Below are positions 8,042 through 17,444 of a DNA stretch of 64,000 nt, in pieces (the first letter of the stretch is position 1; the number at the start of each line of letters is the position of its first letter). The notes beneath the pieces were generated by a model, which was not told the DNA's origin, ran no database searches, and worked only from the letters and a program-made list of their open reading frames with translations. The stretch is from positions 1-64,000 of the forward strand of contig JAFSTA010000115.1 of NCBI GenBank assembly GCA_017450695.1, written 5' to 3'. Position numbers and translations under genes: made by a program. Source of the stretch: Kiritimatiellia bacterium. Its GTDB lineage: Bacteria; Verrucomicrobiota; Kiritimatiellia; RFP12; UBA1067.

Positions 8042-9396
8042 TATTGAATCCTTTTAGCCCTTTCCACTGTGTTGTTGATTTCCCTCGATAACTGCTTGTT
8101 CTGATTCACAAACTGCTCGATAACCTTTAACAACTCTTCGATACTCATTTTTTCGGCTTGTTTTGAATCAACAAATCTTTGGATAGTCCCGGCAAGGTTT
8201 GATGCTTCATTTGCCCGATTGTCCAACTGCTGGTCTATCTTTGTTGCCGAATTGAAAGCCCCGAAATTAAAAGCCCCTTGTCGAGTTTGAAAAGCCATTG
8301 TCGAAGGGTCAAATTTCGTGGCATAATCAGAAGCGTATTTTGCATTTTGTTGTGCCTGTCTCTGCGCATCTTGAAGTTGTGATAAAGCCTGTGTTCTAAC
8401 AATATCATCCTCTGTTGTTTTAACTTTTGTTTGATTTGAAATGTTAGATGCTTTAGATTGGATTTGTGCGGTATCGACTCGCTTTTCTGCCGTTTTTACC
8501 TTTTGTTTTTCAATCTCAAGTTTTTTCTCTAATAGTAAAATTTCATCGTCTATCGCCTTGATTTCTCCTTCAAGTTTTTTCTCATCTTTTGAGTATCTGT
8601 CAACTTGTCCCTGTAAGGCGGTTTTTACGCTTTTGGACATAAAAGGATTAAGTCCAAGTTCTGATTCGATTTTCTTTCCAGAGATTATTGTTTTTATCCT
8701 TTTGTCATTAAGTTCTTCTCGTTCTTTTATTTTCCTTTCAATATCGGCTTGTAGTCTATCTCGTTCAAATGTGGTTTTATCCAGTTCTTTTTGGGCATCT
8801 TCAACGCCTCTTTTTGATTTTCTTTCAGATCGTATGGTGTCATACTTGTTTTTAATTCTAGCCTGTCCCTCTTTGTCATTGGGATTAAGTTTTGACAACT
8901 CTTCAGCTTCGTTCCTGTCTAATATAGCATCCTCATTTTCACGGACTGCTTTTGTATAATCCTCTTGTGCCTTTAATAATTCGTCTTGATGTTTACGGAT
9001 AGCATTAAGTGCTTCTTGGATTTTTTTATAACTTTCGACAAGTTCGTCTATAGCTTCGGCAGATTCTTTTGCTCGTTTTTGCATCTGTTTCCCAAGTGCT
9101 TCTTCTTGAGCTTTTTTTGCTTCTTCAACTTTCTGTCTGTAGTCTTTCCACTTATTAATAACCCAATCCAATGCTTTAGCTGCAAATCCATAAATTCCCC
9201 CAGAAAAGATTTTGGAAAAAGTCTTTCCAATAATCCCCCCTAAAACGCCGTATGATTTACCAACGTCTTCATTTAGAGATTTGATTTTTCCAATCTGTTG
9301 AAGTTCATCGTATGTCTTTTTAGACTCATCCTGAATCTTCTTGAAACCAGACCCTTTGAAAAAACTGTGTAGAAAAACATTGATTTTTTCGTTCAT
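8041..9396 (-). CDS. Coiled-coil tail protein, possible short tape measure
   Basis: 451 residues. Residues about 50-80 are hydrophobic and Gly-rich (GGIIGKTFSKIFSGGIYGF). Residues about 85-335 are a long charged coiled coil, and the C-terminus is Gln/Asn-rich. This is the composition of tape-measure proteins, but at 451 residues it is short for a siphophage, and no peptidase or lysozyme domain is visible. AAGGA lies about 12 nt before ATG 9396, farther than usual. Its 5' end contains the promoter of the opposing small membrane-protein gene. Confidence 0.5.
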   Translation of the reverse strand: MNEKINVFLHSFFKGSGFKKIQDESKKTYDELQQIGKIKSLNEDVGKSYGVLGGIIGKTFSKIFSGGIYGFAAKALDWVINKWKDYRQKVEEAKKAQEEALGKQMQKRAKESAEAIDELVESYKKIQEALNAIRKHQDELLKAQEDYTKAVRENEDAILDRNEAEELSKLNPNDKEGQARIKNKYDTIRSERKSKRGVEDAQKELDKTTFERDRLQADIERKIKEREELNDKRIKTIISGKKIESELGLNPFMSKSVKTALQGQVDRYSKDEKKLEGEIKAIDDEILLLEKKLEIEKQKVKTAEKRVDTAQIQSKASNISNQTKVKTTEDDIVRTQALSQLQDAQRQAQQNAKYASDYATKFDPSTMAFQTRQGAFNFGAFNSATKIDQQLDNRANEASNLAGTIQRFVDSKQAEKMSIEELLKVIEQFVNQNKQLSREINNTVERAKRIQ

Positions 9397-9409
9397 TGTA
9401 TATTATAAT
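9380..9409 (+). promoter_or_regulatory. Promoter for the plus-strand moron gene
   Basis: TTGATT (9380-9385), 18-nt spacer, TATAAT (9404-9409), with the ATG at 9430. It overlaps the start of the minus-strand coiled-coil gene. A perfect -10 at this place supports autonomous expression of the small gene against the late operon. Confidence 0.65.
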
Positions 9410-9429
9410 CCTTCATTATGGAGAGTAAA

Positions 9430-9618
9430 ATGGAACAAAACAAGCCCATGTCTGATGAAGACCAAGAGAAACAGCAGGTCAGTAAGCTTGAAGATTTTAT
9501 TGACACTCTGTTTGCTCTACTCGTTGTTGCTTTATTTGCCGCGCCGATTTTGTGGCTAATCTGGTTTGTCATTACACATTGTGAACCAGGAGGCACACTT
9601 GTTATACACCCTTTGTAA
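9430..9618 (+). CDS. Small membrane protein (moron) against the late operon
   Basis: 62 residues from ATG 9430, chosen because GGAG lies 6-9 nt upstream. A charged N-terminus (1-22, DEDQEKQQ) precedes one membrane segment (about 26-50, LFALLVVALFAAPILWLIWF). It is the only plus-strand gene in the structural region. It is convergent with the gene ending at 9635 and nearly back-to-back with the one starting at 9396. An own promoter, isolated orientation and a related-looking gene at 223-474 are the marks of a moron expressed in the lysogen. Superinfection exclusion is a reasonable guess but unproven. Confidence 0.65.
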   Translation: MEQNKPMSDEDQEKQQVSKLEDFIDTLFALLVVALFAAPILWLIWFVITHCEPGGTLVIHPL

Positions 9619-9634
9619 TCCCGTTGAAACATTG

Positions 9635-10111
9635 TCATACGATAACCCCCTGAAGCGAGAAAGTAGCCTTTAGGAATGTCGTAACCCTGTTCTCGTCCCA
9701 ATCGACTTCCGTAGTCAGGTTGCTTATAGGGTCGGACTCTATCTCAACATTCCCGTCACTTCCCGTGACAATCAATGTTGAAGGTATAAATCCTTCACAC
9801 CGTATCGCCTCAACGGCGGAGTGGTAATCCGTCATCCATCCGCCCAACGTCTCGAGCAGGGTTTCACTGACCGTAGAGAACAAAGTCCCGTCCGGGTCGC
9901 ACTCCCTCCTTACGGCTACGGCGATCTCTACCGTTGTCCTCCGAGTCTTTCCGTCCACAAGAGAAAGAGGGTTCACCACGACCCTTACTATCACAGCGTC
10001 CTCCGGGCGTTCCGTCTTGTCCTCCTGCCAGAGTCCCCCGAAATCAGCGCAGGAAACACCTGCTTCCGATAAGCTTTGAAGTATCCTGTTTTCAATATCT
10101 TTCTCTATCAT
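9635..10111 (-). CDS. Tail-completion / tail-terminator-like protein
   Basis: 158 residues. A helical start (IEKDIENRILQSL) is followed by a beta-rich core (AVIVRVVVNPLSL, TTVEIAVAVRRE) and a strand-rich end (FLKATFSLQGVIV). Size, fold style and position after the head-tail genes fit a tail terminator or completion protein. Its C-terminus is duplicated as a pseudogene fragment at 485-566 in the left flank, which ties that flank to phage ancestry. Confidence 0.5.
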   Translation of the reverse strand: MIEKDIENRILQSLSEAGVSCADFGGLWQEDKTERPEDAVIVRVVVNPLSLVDGKTRRTTVEIAVAVRRECDPDGTLFSTVSETLLETLGGWMTDYHSAVEAIRCEGFIPSTLIVTGSDGNVEIESDPISNLTTEVDWDENRVTTFLKATFSLQGVIV

Positions 10112-10123
10112 ATTGGTTCACCT

Positions 10124-10918
10124 TTACTTTCTGATGGATTTGACTTCCGGGAACGGGGCTTCCCACTTTCTTGATATCCCACACTTTTTCAGAGAGTGTG
10201 AGATCAGTCCGGCAACCTTGTTCGCCGCTTTCTTGATAGCTTCGTCTAACGCACCCTTTCCGCCATTCAATGCAGACATCGCGTAATCCAGACTATCCGT
10301 GACGGAGACGGTACATGAGTTCTCAGCCTCATCTATCCGGGATTCCGTGAACTTTTCAGCCACTCCGTTGATGACGGCTGACGCGGATTCACCTCCGGGG
10401 TTCTGCGCGTGGAGGGATTTCGACAGAAGGGTTATCGCGTGTCTCGCCAGACCGCTGTATTTTCTGATCCTTCTCTTTACCTTTGCGTCTTCAAATTTCC
10501 TAGCAACAGATTCCGATTTCGCCACTACAAGATAAGGTTTGTATTTATTGTATTCTGGGGTCACGAGATAAACCTTGAGGTTTTTGAACTTGCCGGATTT
10601 CTCTGTCCACCTCACGGGAACGGGAGGAATGACCCTGTGGCCAGACGCGTCCCTCAAACAGGGGATATGTCCCTTCTCTCCTTTTTTGCTCGTGAATGAC
10701 GGTATGTATTGGGATTGTAGTTCTACTTTCGGACTGGTTTTCGCGTTCAGTTTAGCCTTTTTGGTCAGTTTCCGTAGGGAGACCAGCACGTTGATCATGG
10801 CGGCTACGGCTGAATCCTTGACGCTCTGGTTGAGCTGTCCAGCCCTAATACCGACCAGTTCAGACAATGTAGCCAGCGGGATTGACCCGCCGTGAGTCTC
10901 TATGTTGATGTCAAGCAT
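10124..10918 (-). CDS. Head-tail region protein
   Basis: 264 residues, basic and Lys-rich, with predicted helices at both ends. The start overlaps the stop of the preceding gene (TAATG), so the two are translationally coupled. Position between head-tail adaptor and tail terminator is that of HK97 gp10-like or minor tail proteins. About 264 residues is longer than a typical gp10, and no motif confirms it. Function is assigned from context only. Confidence 0.45.
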   Translation of the reverse strand: MLDINIETHGGSIPLATLSELVGIRAGQLNQSVKDSAVAAMINVLVSLRKLTKKAKLNAKTSPKVELQSQYIPSFTSKKGEKGHIPCLRDASGHRVIPPVPVRWTEKSGKFKNLKVYLVTPEYNKYKPYLVVAKSESVARKFEDAKVKRRIRKYSGLARHAITLLSKSLHAQNPGGESASAVINGVAEKFTESRIDEAENSCTVSVTDSLDYAMSALNGGKGALDEAIKKAANKVAGLISHSLKKCGISRKWEAPFPEVKSIRK

Positions 10919-11259
10919 TATAAAGTCTCCCTAGCCTTGATTATCCATCCCATCGCAATATCCCTCTTGACGGAGGTGACGGCGTACCTTCTGTTGTTCA
11001 TCGGTCTGTAAACGAAGTCCCCTCGTTGAACCCTCTGGACGTAAGACCAGTCCCTCTCTTTGAAGGAGATAACGATGTCCTCCCTTGTGGTATCCACGGA
11101 CTCGCTTGAGAATGGGTCACCAGTTTCATCAGTGTATATGACGCAATCAATAGACTGGTTGACTCTTTCAACTCCACCATCCCTCTTTCCGTTCACGGAT
11201 ATCTTTTCCGTGTACATCGGATCAAAAGCTTTATCGTTGTTATCCCAAGGAGATTCCAT
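10918..11259 (-). CDS. Head-tail adaptor-like protein
   Basis: 113 residues, first gene after the capsid terminator. It is beta-rich (REDIVISFKERDW, DFVYRPMNNRRYAVTSVKR), as in small head-closure or stopper proteins. ATG 11259 has AAAAGGA upstream. The terminator between capsid and this gene suggests that capsid is expressed at a higher level than the connector and tail genes. Specific family is not recognised. Confidence 0.5.
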   Translation of the reverse strand: MESPWDNNDKAFDPMYTEKISVNGKRDGGVERVNQSIDCVIYTDETGDPFSSESVDTTREDIVISFKERDWSYVQRVQRGDFVYRPMNNRRYAVTSVKRDIAMGWIIKARETL

Positions 11260-11285
11260 GTCAAATCCTTTTATATTTTTTCGTT

Positions 11286-11319
11286 AAAAAAAAAGACCTC
11301 GGATTTCGTGTCCGAGGTC
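11286..11319 (-). terminator. Intrinsic terminator after the capsid gene
   Basis: On the minus strand, a perfect 9-bp stem GACCTCGGA/TCCGAGGTC (11295-11319, 7-nt loop) is followed by nine U. It lies between capsid (ends 11354) and the head-tail genes. Confidence 0.9.
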
Positions 11320-11353
11320 TTCGTGTCCGTTCTTTTCAAACAGAAACGGATGT

Positions 11354-12238
11354 CTAGGCGTATGGATCATCATTGGCCACTATGAGTTTGACTCCGAGGG
11401 AGGGAATGATTGTCGCTCCGTACAGGCAGGTGACGTTCAGGAATCCCTTTCCCTTGGATGGAGAGCCGTGACGGAGTGTCGTTAGGGTGAACCCGTTCTC
11501 GTCTGTCGTAGTGCCGATTTCGGAGTAGCAGGATTCATCACCTACGGCGACGGCTCTGGATGCGAACGCCAATGAGTTGTCAGGCAAGAGCGCACCCAAG
11601 ACGCCATCTGGCAAATCGTTCAGCTGGATAACAGCCTTGAATCCGTAGAGGTTGGAGATGTAGCCGGTTCTGATAGGGTCTGAATCACCGTAAACGGAGG
11701 AGTCCAATAGAGACAACAGGGTGTTGTATTCGTCTGGGGCTAGTCCGAGGACGGTGGAGGCGACTCTGGTTGCGCAACTCTTGCGGAGATTCGCTACGCT
11801 TGCCTTTGTCACGGAGGCTATACCGACAGTTGTGGTGACAGCCGTGGTGTTGAGCAATCCGCCGATGGTTGTGGAGATGGATGCCTTTACGACTTCCGCC
11901 GCACCCTCCGCACATCTGTTCCAGTAAGGGGCGTTCGGAGCTTCTAGGAGATTATTTCCGGTGAACTCGAATGTAGCCTTTGGCTGTTTGTTGAGGGAGA
12001 CCTCGGCGTATGTTACTGTTCCCGTGATCTTCTCGTAGTCGTTGGAGGTGATGTTGAAGTCAGAGACGCTTGTATCCCCAGTTCCGTTTACGATGGGGAC
12101 TTTCACCTTGAGACCGTAGTCTGAAACGGCGTCGGAACAATCGTAGGAGAACAATTTGATGATGTTCATGTCAGGCGCGATCTTTACGAGGGCGTCGTTG
12201 GCAGCCTTTATGAGTGCTGGAGAAGTTAAACTGGACAT
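11354..12238 (-). CDS. Major capsid protein
   Basis: 294 residues, acidic, Ala/Thr/Val-rich, without Cys clusters or membrane segments. It directly follows the protease-scaffold gene, has AAAGGA before ATG 12238 and is followed by its own strong terminator; all three fit the major capsid gene of a tailed phage (HK97-type fold presumed). The sequence has the N-terminal helix and mixed strand pattern (FEFTGNNLLEAP) of coat proteins, but I cannot name the subfamily. Confidence 0.75.
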   Translation of the reverse strand: MSSLTSPALIKAANDALVKIAPDMNIIKLFSYDCSDAVSDYGLKVKVPIVNGTGDTSVSDFNITSNDYEKITGTVTYAEVSLNKQPKATFEFTGNNLLEAPNAPYWNRCAEGAAEVVKASISTTIGGLLNTTAVTTTVGIASVTKASVANLRKSCATRVASTVLGLAPDEYNTLLSLLDSSVYGDSDPIRTGYISNLYGFKAVIQLNDLPDGVLGALLPDNSLAFASRAVAVGDESCYSEIGTTTDENGFTLTTLRHGSPSKGKGFLNVTCLYGATIIPSLGVKLIVANDDPYA

Positions 12239-12255
12239 ATTATTTTTCCTTTTGG

Positions 12256-13305
12256 TTATTTCTTTATGTATTTCCCGGAGGTTATGAAATCGACCTTTTC
12301 CTTTGGGGTCTTACATTTAGCCAGACCTTCTGAAAGGGTCGGAAGCTCCTCCGTTCTTTTGTTCACACTAGAGTTCAGCATCTCTAATGTCTTTTCTTTC
12401 TCCACCAATGAGGATGTTTTTTCTTTCAATTCATCGGTAGCTTTTGACAGACTGTTTTGGAGACTGATAACTTCAGCGTTTAGCTTGGTTAATTTCTCGT
12501 TACTGTCCGTCAGCTGATCCTGTAAGTCTTTAATTTGAGCCGTGTAGCCGTTTATCTGTTTAGCCATTTTGGACTGCATACCTTGTACTCTCTTCTCACA
12601 TTCTGCTTTGGTAACAGTCTCTTCGGCTCTGTGTTGGTTCGTGTAAATTGATTTCTTAAGGTTGTTAGGGATGTTTCTGAAGTTGGGGATTCTTCTGTTG
12701 TTAATAACCTCTTCTTCAGTTGTGGTCTCTTCTTTTTCAATAACTTCTTCAGTTGTCTCTTCTTTGGTTTTCTCTACAACTTCTTCAGAAGTCCCATCTT
12801 CTGCAACCTCTATATTCAGACCGTATTTTTCATGTTCGCTTCCCTTGATCCAAGTCTCAAAATCCATCATTTCGGATATTTGGTCACGGAATGTGTCAAA
12901 CTTGGTCTGATAAATATCAATAAGGGATTCCTTCATCTGATCCAACACATCGGCTTCATGCCTTAACTTTTGTGCGTCCCCGTCAGTCCAAGTCCAAGGG
13001 TTGTGTATCATAAGAAAACTTGTGGAATCCATCTTTAATGTTTCACATGAACAGGCTACAGCACTCGCTATTGAAGCTGCACATCCCAGTACTTTACAAG
13101 TAACCTTGTGATTCTTTTCAGCTTCTTTGATAAGGTTACAGATTGAGAGTCCGGCTGTCACAGACCCGCCGAAAGAATTGATTTGGAACTCCACTTCTTC
13201 ACCATCTTCAAGATTATCGAGAAAAGACTTAACCTGTGCTGGCGTTACATCCTCGAACTCCAGTTTGGTGTCCGTTATGTAGCCGGAAATCAAAAATGTC
13301 TTCAT
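12256..13305 (-). CDS. ClpP-like prohead protease fused to scaffold
   Basis: 349 residues. Residues 1-150 are a ClpP-type serine protease: NSFGGSV at 43-49, catalytic Ser79 in GCAASIAS and His101 in MIHNPW. A Thr/Glu-rich linker (about 170-205) leads to a long coiled coil (about 225-325) that matches a scaffolding domain. Such protease-scaffold fusions assemble and mature the procapsid. It lies between portal and capsid, the standard place. The poly-Glu/Thr linker is a likely self-cleavage region. Confidence 0.85.
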   Translation of the reverse strand: MKTFLISGYITDTKLEFEDVTPAQVKSFLDNLEDGEEVEFQINSFGGSVTAGLSICNLIKEAEKNHKVTCKVLGCAASIASAVACSCETLKMDSTSFLMIHNPWTWTDGDAQKLRHEADVLDQMKESLIDIYQTKFDTFRDQISEMMDFETWIKGSEHEKYGLNIEVAEDGTSEEVVEKTKEETTEEVIEKEETTTEEEVINNRRIPNFRNIPNNLKKSIYTNQHRAEETVTKAECEKRVQGMQSKMAKQINGYTAQIKDLQDQLTDSNEKLTKLNAEVISLQNSLSKATDELKEKTSSLVEKEKTLEMLNSSVNKRTEELPTLSEGLAKCKTPKEKVDFITSGKYIKK

Positions 13306-13322
13306 GTTGAATTAATACCTTT

Positions 13323-14942
13323 TTATTTTTGTTCGTTGTCTAAAGTCTCTTGATCCGTGTCCGTTGTGATGATCTGTCCGGAGACAGTTTGAAGTGCCGG
13401 ATGTGGAATGTTGTGTTCCTTGCAGAACTGTATCTCCTCTGAAATCTCAAGAAGCTTCTCCTGCCAGTCACTACCGAGAATCTCCCTTAAGGAACTTGTG
13501 TTGTTCTTGAGCTTAAGAGTGATTGCGTTCTGTTCCTTCACTTGGTCTATGTCTTTCATTCTAGGCCATTGCCAAGTGACGCTTCTCATAAAATAGTCAG
13601 GGAACTTGTTTTGAATTATACCCTTTCTTAAAGCCCATCTAGTCCAGCGGTAAAAGATCCAGTCACACACTTGTTCAAGATTGTGTTGTGCCTCCTCAAA
13701 TGCAGGCTGTGACAAAAGCTGCTCTCCCTTAAAACCGCTGTAGCTTGATTTGACGGACAGGGATGAGAAACAAGAACCCAATCCGAAACTTGCTCCGGCT
13801 GAATCAGCTAGCCATCTCACGAACTCGATGCTGTTCACATTAGGATGCTTCGTGTCAAGAAGTTCCAGCTTGTAACCTTCGGGCATAACTTGGTATATCG
13901 TCCCGGCTGACTTAATTTGATCCAAAGTCATTTTTGCTGGCTCTTCGTTTTGTACTGTCTCCAGCAATTCTTTAATCTGTTCATCAGTCATGTTGTTCAC
14001 ATCTAAATCAGATGTGTCGAATGCGGTCTGTTCAATGGAATCATCCTGTTTCTCCTGATTCACTACAGCCAATGTCTGTGAATTCTTTTTGGACGCGGCA
14101 AGTTCAAATCCAATGTAGTCGTTTAGGTCTATCAATGTGGCTAAAGAGCTTGATGCAGGTGTTACACCTCTCCCTTGTGCCACCCTCCAGATATTTCTTG
14201 GCATAAGCCACAGTTCATCCAAATAGTTCCCGTTCGGGTCTCTTTTCAAAAGGTATGATTGCTGTGGATTGAATACTGGCTGTCCCCTTTGGGATTTGGA
14301 TATACATACGCCTATGAACTGTCCGAGTCCGTTATATATTCTCCCCTCTGACTGTGTTGAATTTCTGCCGTATCTTTCAAATAGGGCGTTTTCCGTAGTG
14401 TTGCCTATCTCGTCAGGCTCATAAACAAGTATTCTACCTGAATCAGAAATCACATTATCGTCAAAAAGAAGCACACAGTCACCACCGATCAGTTGTGTCT
14501 TTAGGATTATCTTCAGGATTGTGTTTAGGTTCAAGCCGTCATAAAAGTCACATTGCCTTGTCCAGCTGGCGAACTCCTCCCTGACCTCCTTTGAATAATC
14601 TTTATCGGCAAAAGTTATAACCACTTTACCGCCTTCAGAGCCAACAGAATTGAAATTAAACTGGTTCAGTATGGTGTTGAATGTGGAGTTGTTACGGACG
14701 GCGTTTCTCGCCAAGTCTAAAAGCTTTCCCCTCTGGTAGTGGTTAAGGATATAATCTTCGCCATGTTGTTCAACTATCCCTTGTTCCCTTTGATATTGAT
14801 CCGAACCGCTGACTATCTTATATCTCGGTCCGGACATGGCGAGAATCATATTCTTCAGCTTTGATGCTACCAGTTGTTTTTGCGTGTCTGATAGTCGTTC
14901 CCATCTTGAATTCTTTTTCTTGCTTCTTAAGAAATTTAACAT
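13323..14942 (-). CDS. Portal protein (lambda gpB-like)
   Basis: 539 residues from ATG 14942, preferred to an upstream TTG because AGGGGGAA precedes it. The N-terminal region has the portal signature LLDLARNAVRNN and the following FxxxVGSEG segment typical of lambda-type portals. It forms the dodecameric DNA channel at one capsid vertex and docks the terminase. It sits between the gpW-like gene and the protease. The C-terminus is helical and charged, as usual. Confidence 0.85.
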   Translation of the reverse strand: MLNFLRSKKKNSRWERLSDTQKQLVASKLKNMILAMSGPRYKIVSGSDQYQREQGIVEQHGEDYILNHYQRGKLLDLARNAVRNNSTFNTILNQFNFNSVGSEGGKVVITFADKDYSKEVREEFASWTRQCDFYDGLNLNTILKIILKTQLIGGDCVLLFDDNVISDSGRILVYEPDEIGNTTENALFERYGRNSTQSEGRIYNGLGQFIGVCISKSQRGQPVFNPQQSYLLKRDPNGNYLDELWLMPRNIWRVAQGRGVTPASSSLATLIDLNDYIGFELAASKKNSQTLAVVNQEKQDDSIEQTAFDTSDLDVNNMTDEQIKELLETVQNEEPAKMTLDQIKSAGTIYQVMPEGYKLELLDTKHPNVNSIEFVRWLADSAGASFGLGSCFSSLSVKSSYSGFKGEQLLSQPAFEEAQHNLEQVCDWIFYRWTRWALRKGIIQNKFPDYFMRSVTWQWPRMKDIDQVKEQNAITLKLKNNTSSLREILGSDWQEKLLEISEEIQFCKEHNIPHPALQTVSGQIITTDTDQETLDNEQK

Positions 14943-14953
14943 GAGTGTTCCCC

Positions 14954-15226
14954 CTAGCAATAGACCGTAAGAATCTTATCTGATAAAAGATTACCATTAC
15001 GGAGCATTGTTCTATATCTTTTTAGCTCATTGGTCATCGTGGAGATCAGTTCAGAAATCTTTGAAAGGTCATGTCTCGTGTATGACTTTGAGCCGCCGGA
15101 AGAAGAAATTGTGGCGGAGGAATAACCTGAACTGGCGAGTTCCATTCTGACACGATTCAACTCGTCAATATCTTTTTCAAGCTGTTGAATTTTGAGAATG
15201 GTTTTTTTAGCTTGTGTGACATTCAT
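14954..15226 (-). CDS. gpW-like small head-joining protein
   Basis: 90 residues: an N-terminal helix, a short SSGYSSATISSSGGSKSYTR beta-hairpin-like stretch, then a second helix (DLSKISELISTMTNELKRY). This helix-hairpin-helix plan and the location between large terminase and portal match lambda gpW and related head-completion proteins. Start ATG 15226 has AAAGGT upstream. Assigned by shape and position. Confidence 0.65.
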   Translation of the reverse strand: MNVTQAKKTILKIQQLEKDIDELNRVRMELASSGYSSATISSSGGSKSYTRHDLSKISELISTMTNELKRYRTMLRNGNLLSDKILTVYC

Positions 15227-15259
15227 TTGTACAGAGACCTTTTTTATTTTTGTTCGTGA

Positions 15260-17392
15260 TTACACGAGTTTGATTTTTCTTTTCCTTTTAAGCAGGTACT
15301 TAACGAGTTCATTCCTGTCTGTCGGGATTGGTGCTGTCTGTTGCTTTAGTGACTTCTCCTGATTGATGCCTTGGATTGTGCATACGGCGTTCATCATTGA
15401 AAGGCAGTCAAGATAATCATGGGGTTCTTTAGACTTCCAATGATATTCAGTTCCCTTGGCTGTTGTCTTTTTCCATACCAGCTTCTCGTTGCAGACCTGT
15501 AAGGCGAAATCTTTATGCTGCACGGCGAATGAGCTGTACAGGGAGATAGTGCCTTGTGAACCAGGAGCTAACAGAAATGCCTTTTGGGACTGTTCCTTGT
15601 AGAAGTCGGCGTCAAAGAATACCCATTTTAGACCAGAACCCTTTTTGATGTGTTCCTTCGGATTACCGCACAGAATGGTTCTCCCGACGGCTTCCCTTAA
15701 CCTGCTTCTCGTTTGCGGGCTGAATGTGATTCCGCTTTGTCCAGCCATCCCACATGATGATATTCCGTAGTTCTCCCTTGTGGTTTTGCAGAACTCCAAG
15801 ACCGTATTCCAGTTCCTTGAGTTACAGTCTATCCCAAGGCAATCAATATCAATCCCGTACTGTTTGATACGATTCATTATCTTTACCAGTTCTTTGTAAA
15901 GTTCTTGCGAATATTGGATATCACCGAGGTTTTGATCTATACACATCTTATAGATTCTGTGTGTCAGTATCGCTAGAGTTCCCTGTTGGTTATAAGCACC
16001 AAGAAGTAATGTAGCCGCGTATGATGTGTTCAAGTCTAGTGTTCCACAAATAAGGTTGTAGCCATCAGGAACTTCAAATTCTTTTCTGCTTTTGTCCATG
16101 TGGGTTAAGACTTGTGTTGGGTTCAACTGTACCTCGATTGATATTCTTTTTGGCTGCATTTGGTACTCTGAAAAGAATGCCGATTCGCCTATCTGATGGT
16201 ATTTGTCCATCAATGCCTGTAACGCAGAAATGTGTTCCGAATTATCATAGGCTGTAGGGTTGAGTAGTTCACACCCTTCATCCATTTCTTTTTGGTTTTC
16301 CTTGTAGAAACCAGTTGAATTCTCATGTGTGGAATCCGTGGCGTTCTCACAGTCATACATATCGAAATACTGTCTCCAAAGTCCGTTGTCAGGCTTTTGA
16401 ATAATGTCTGTGGGCCATTTGATTATTGCAGGGTACTTTGATGTCTTCCACGCCTTGTCATTAAAGAGCTGGCATACCAAGTCCTCGTCACATATTGGAG
16501 TTGCTGACTGTAGTACGGAGATCTTTTGTCCGGACTTTCCCAAATTCAGGATTGTCTTTTTGATTATGTCCTTAAGCTTCTGTATTCTTTCCTGTGACTG
16601 TGCCGATTCATCATCCTGTATATCGTCAAGAAGAACAAGGTCAGGTCTTCTGCTCCCCATTTTAAGACCCCTTAAGCCGGACGTGATTCCCCTGCACTCC
16701 ACAACAGAGTGTGAAGTTGGTGCTTCTGTTCCGTCTTTCTCAACAATCCTGGCGATAACAAGTTTTGATTCGGTTTTGTGTATGTCAACGATTGTTCCGT
16801 TAAAAGAGTTCACCCTTCTGTATGCTCCGTTCGCTATAATGAAAGGAAGTGATACATCCGGATAGTCAGTTGTAATAGGTGTTCCGTCATCGGTCAAGAA
16901 ACGGAATATGTCGTTTAGGATATTGAATGATGAGCTGGCGTTCTGTGAGACAATGACAACAAACTTCTTTTTTCCTGTGGCTAAAAGAAATGATGTAAGA
17001 CATTCAATGTAGGATGTCTTTCCACTACCTCTAGCCATTGAAATAAGGTATGGTCTTTTATCAATACAAGCCTTGTGCATTTCGTGTAGTATCTCTTCAC
17101 ACTTTGGACTTGGAGGTGTATCAAGAATGTGTCCGATACAATATGTGTTGATCCATAGCACAATATCTGATTCAGCTGCATTTCTTCTTTCCCAGTTTAT
17201 TTCGGAACGGGCTTTGTTCAACTGGTCATCAATCATCTGATATTTTTGTGCCTGCCTCCTTGAGATTTCACCGCCTGTTAAGACATGATCACCGATTGGT
17301 TTAGCACCTCTCTTCTTTTTGGTCTTTTGGGTCTTTTTGAAATCAAGGAATTCCCTGAAGTCAGCTTTTTCTTCTATGGTCTGATTCTCCAT
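15260..17392 (-). CDS. terL: Terminase large subunit
   Basis: 710 residues. The packaging ATPase domain shows Walker A at 121-127 (RGSGKTS) and Walker B at 251-258 (DLVLLDDI), followed by a C-terminal nuclease-type region beginning near 455 (LICGTLDLNTSYAATLL). It cuts and pumps phage DNA into the procapsid. A basic N-terminal region (about 15-32) precedes the motor. No small-terminase gene is recognisable next to it; the upstream neighbour is a NUMOD3-only gene. The 280 nt upstream hold repeats that could be a packaging site. Confidence 0.9.
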   Translation of the reverse strand: MENQTIEEKADFREFLDFKKTQKTKKKRGAKPIGDHVLTGGEISRRQAQKYQMIDDQLNKARSEINWERRNAAESDIVLWINTYCIGHILDTPPSPKCEEILHEMHKACIDKRPYLISMARGSGKTSYIECLTSFLLATGKKKFVVIVSQNASSSFNILNDIFRFLTDDGTPITTDYPDVSLPFIIANGAYRRVNSFNGTIVDIHKTESKLVIARIVEKDGTEAPTSHSVVECRGITSGLRGLKMGSRRPDLVLLDDIQDDESAQSQERIQKLKDIIKKTILNLGKSGQKISVLQSATPICDEDLVCQLFNDKAWKTSKYPAIIKWPTDIIQKPDNGLWRQYFDMYDCENATDSTHENSTGFYKENQKEMDEGCELLNPTAYDNSEHISALQALMDKYHQIGESAFFSEYQMQPKRISIEVQLNPTQVLTHMDKSRKEFEVPDGYNLICGTLDLNTSYAATLLLGAYNQQGTLAILTHRIYKMCIDQNLGDIQYSQELYKELVKIMNRIKQYGIDIDCLGIDCNSRNWNTVLEFCKTTRENYGISSCGMAGQSGITFSPQTRSRLREAVGRTILCGNPKEHIKKGSGLKWVFFDADFYKEQSQKAFLLAPGSQGTISLYSSFAVQHKDFALQVCNEKLVWKKTTAKGTEYHWKSKEPHDYLDCLSMMNAVCTIQGINQEKSLKQQTAPIPTDRNELVKYLLKRKRKIKLV

Positions 17393-17444
17393 ATAGATAT
17401 CCTTTGTAAAATGTTAGTTCAAACTAACTTTTCTGAAATTTTTT

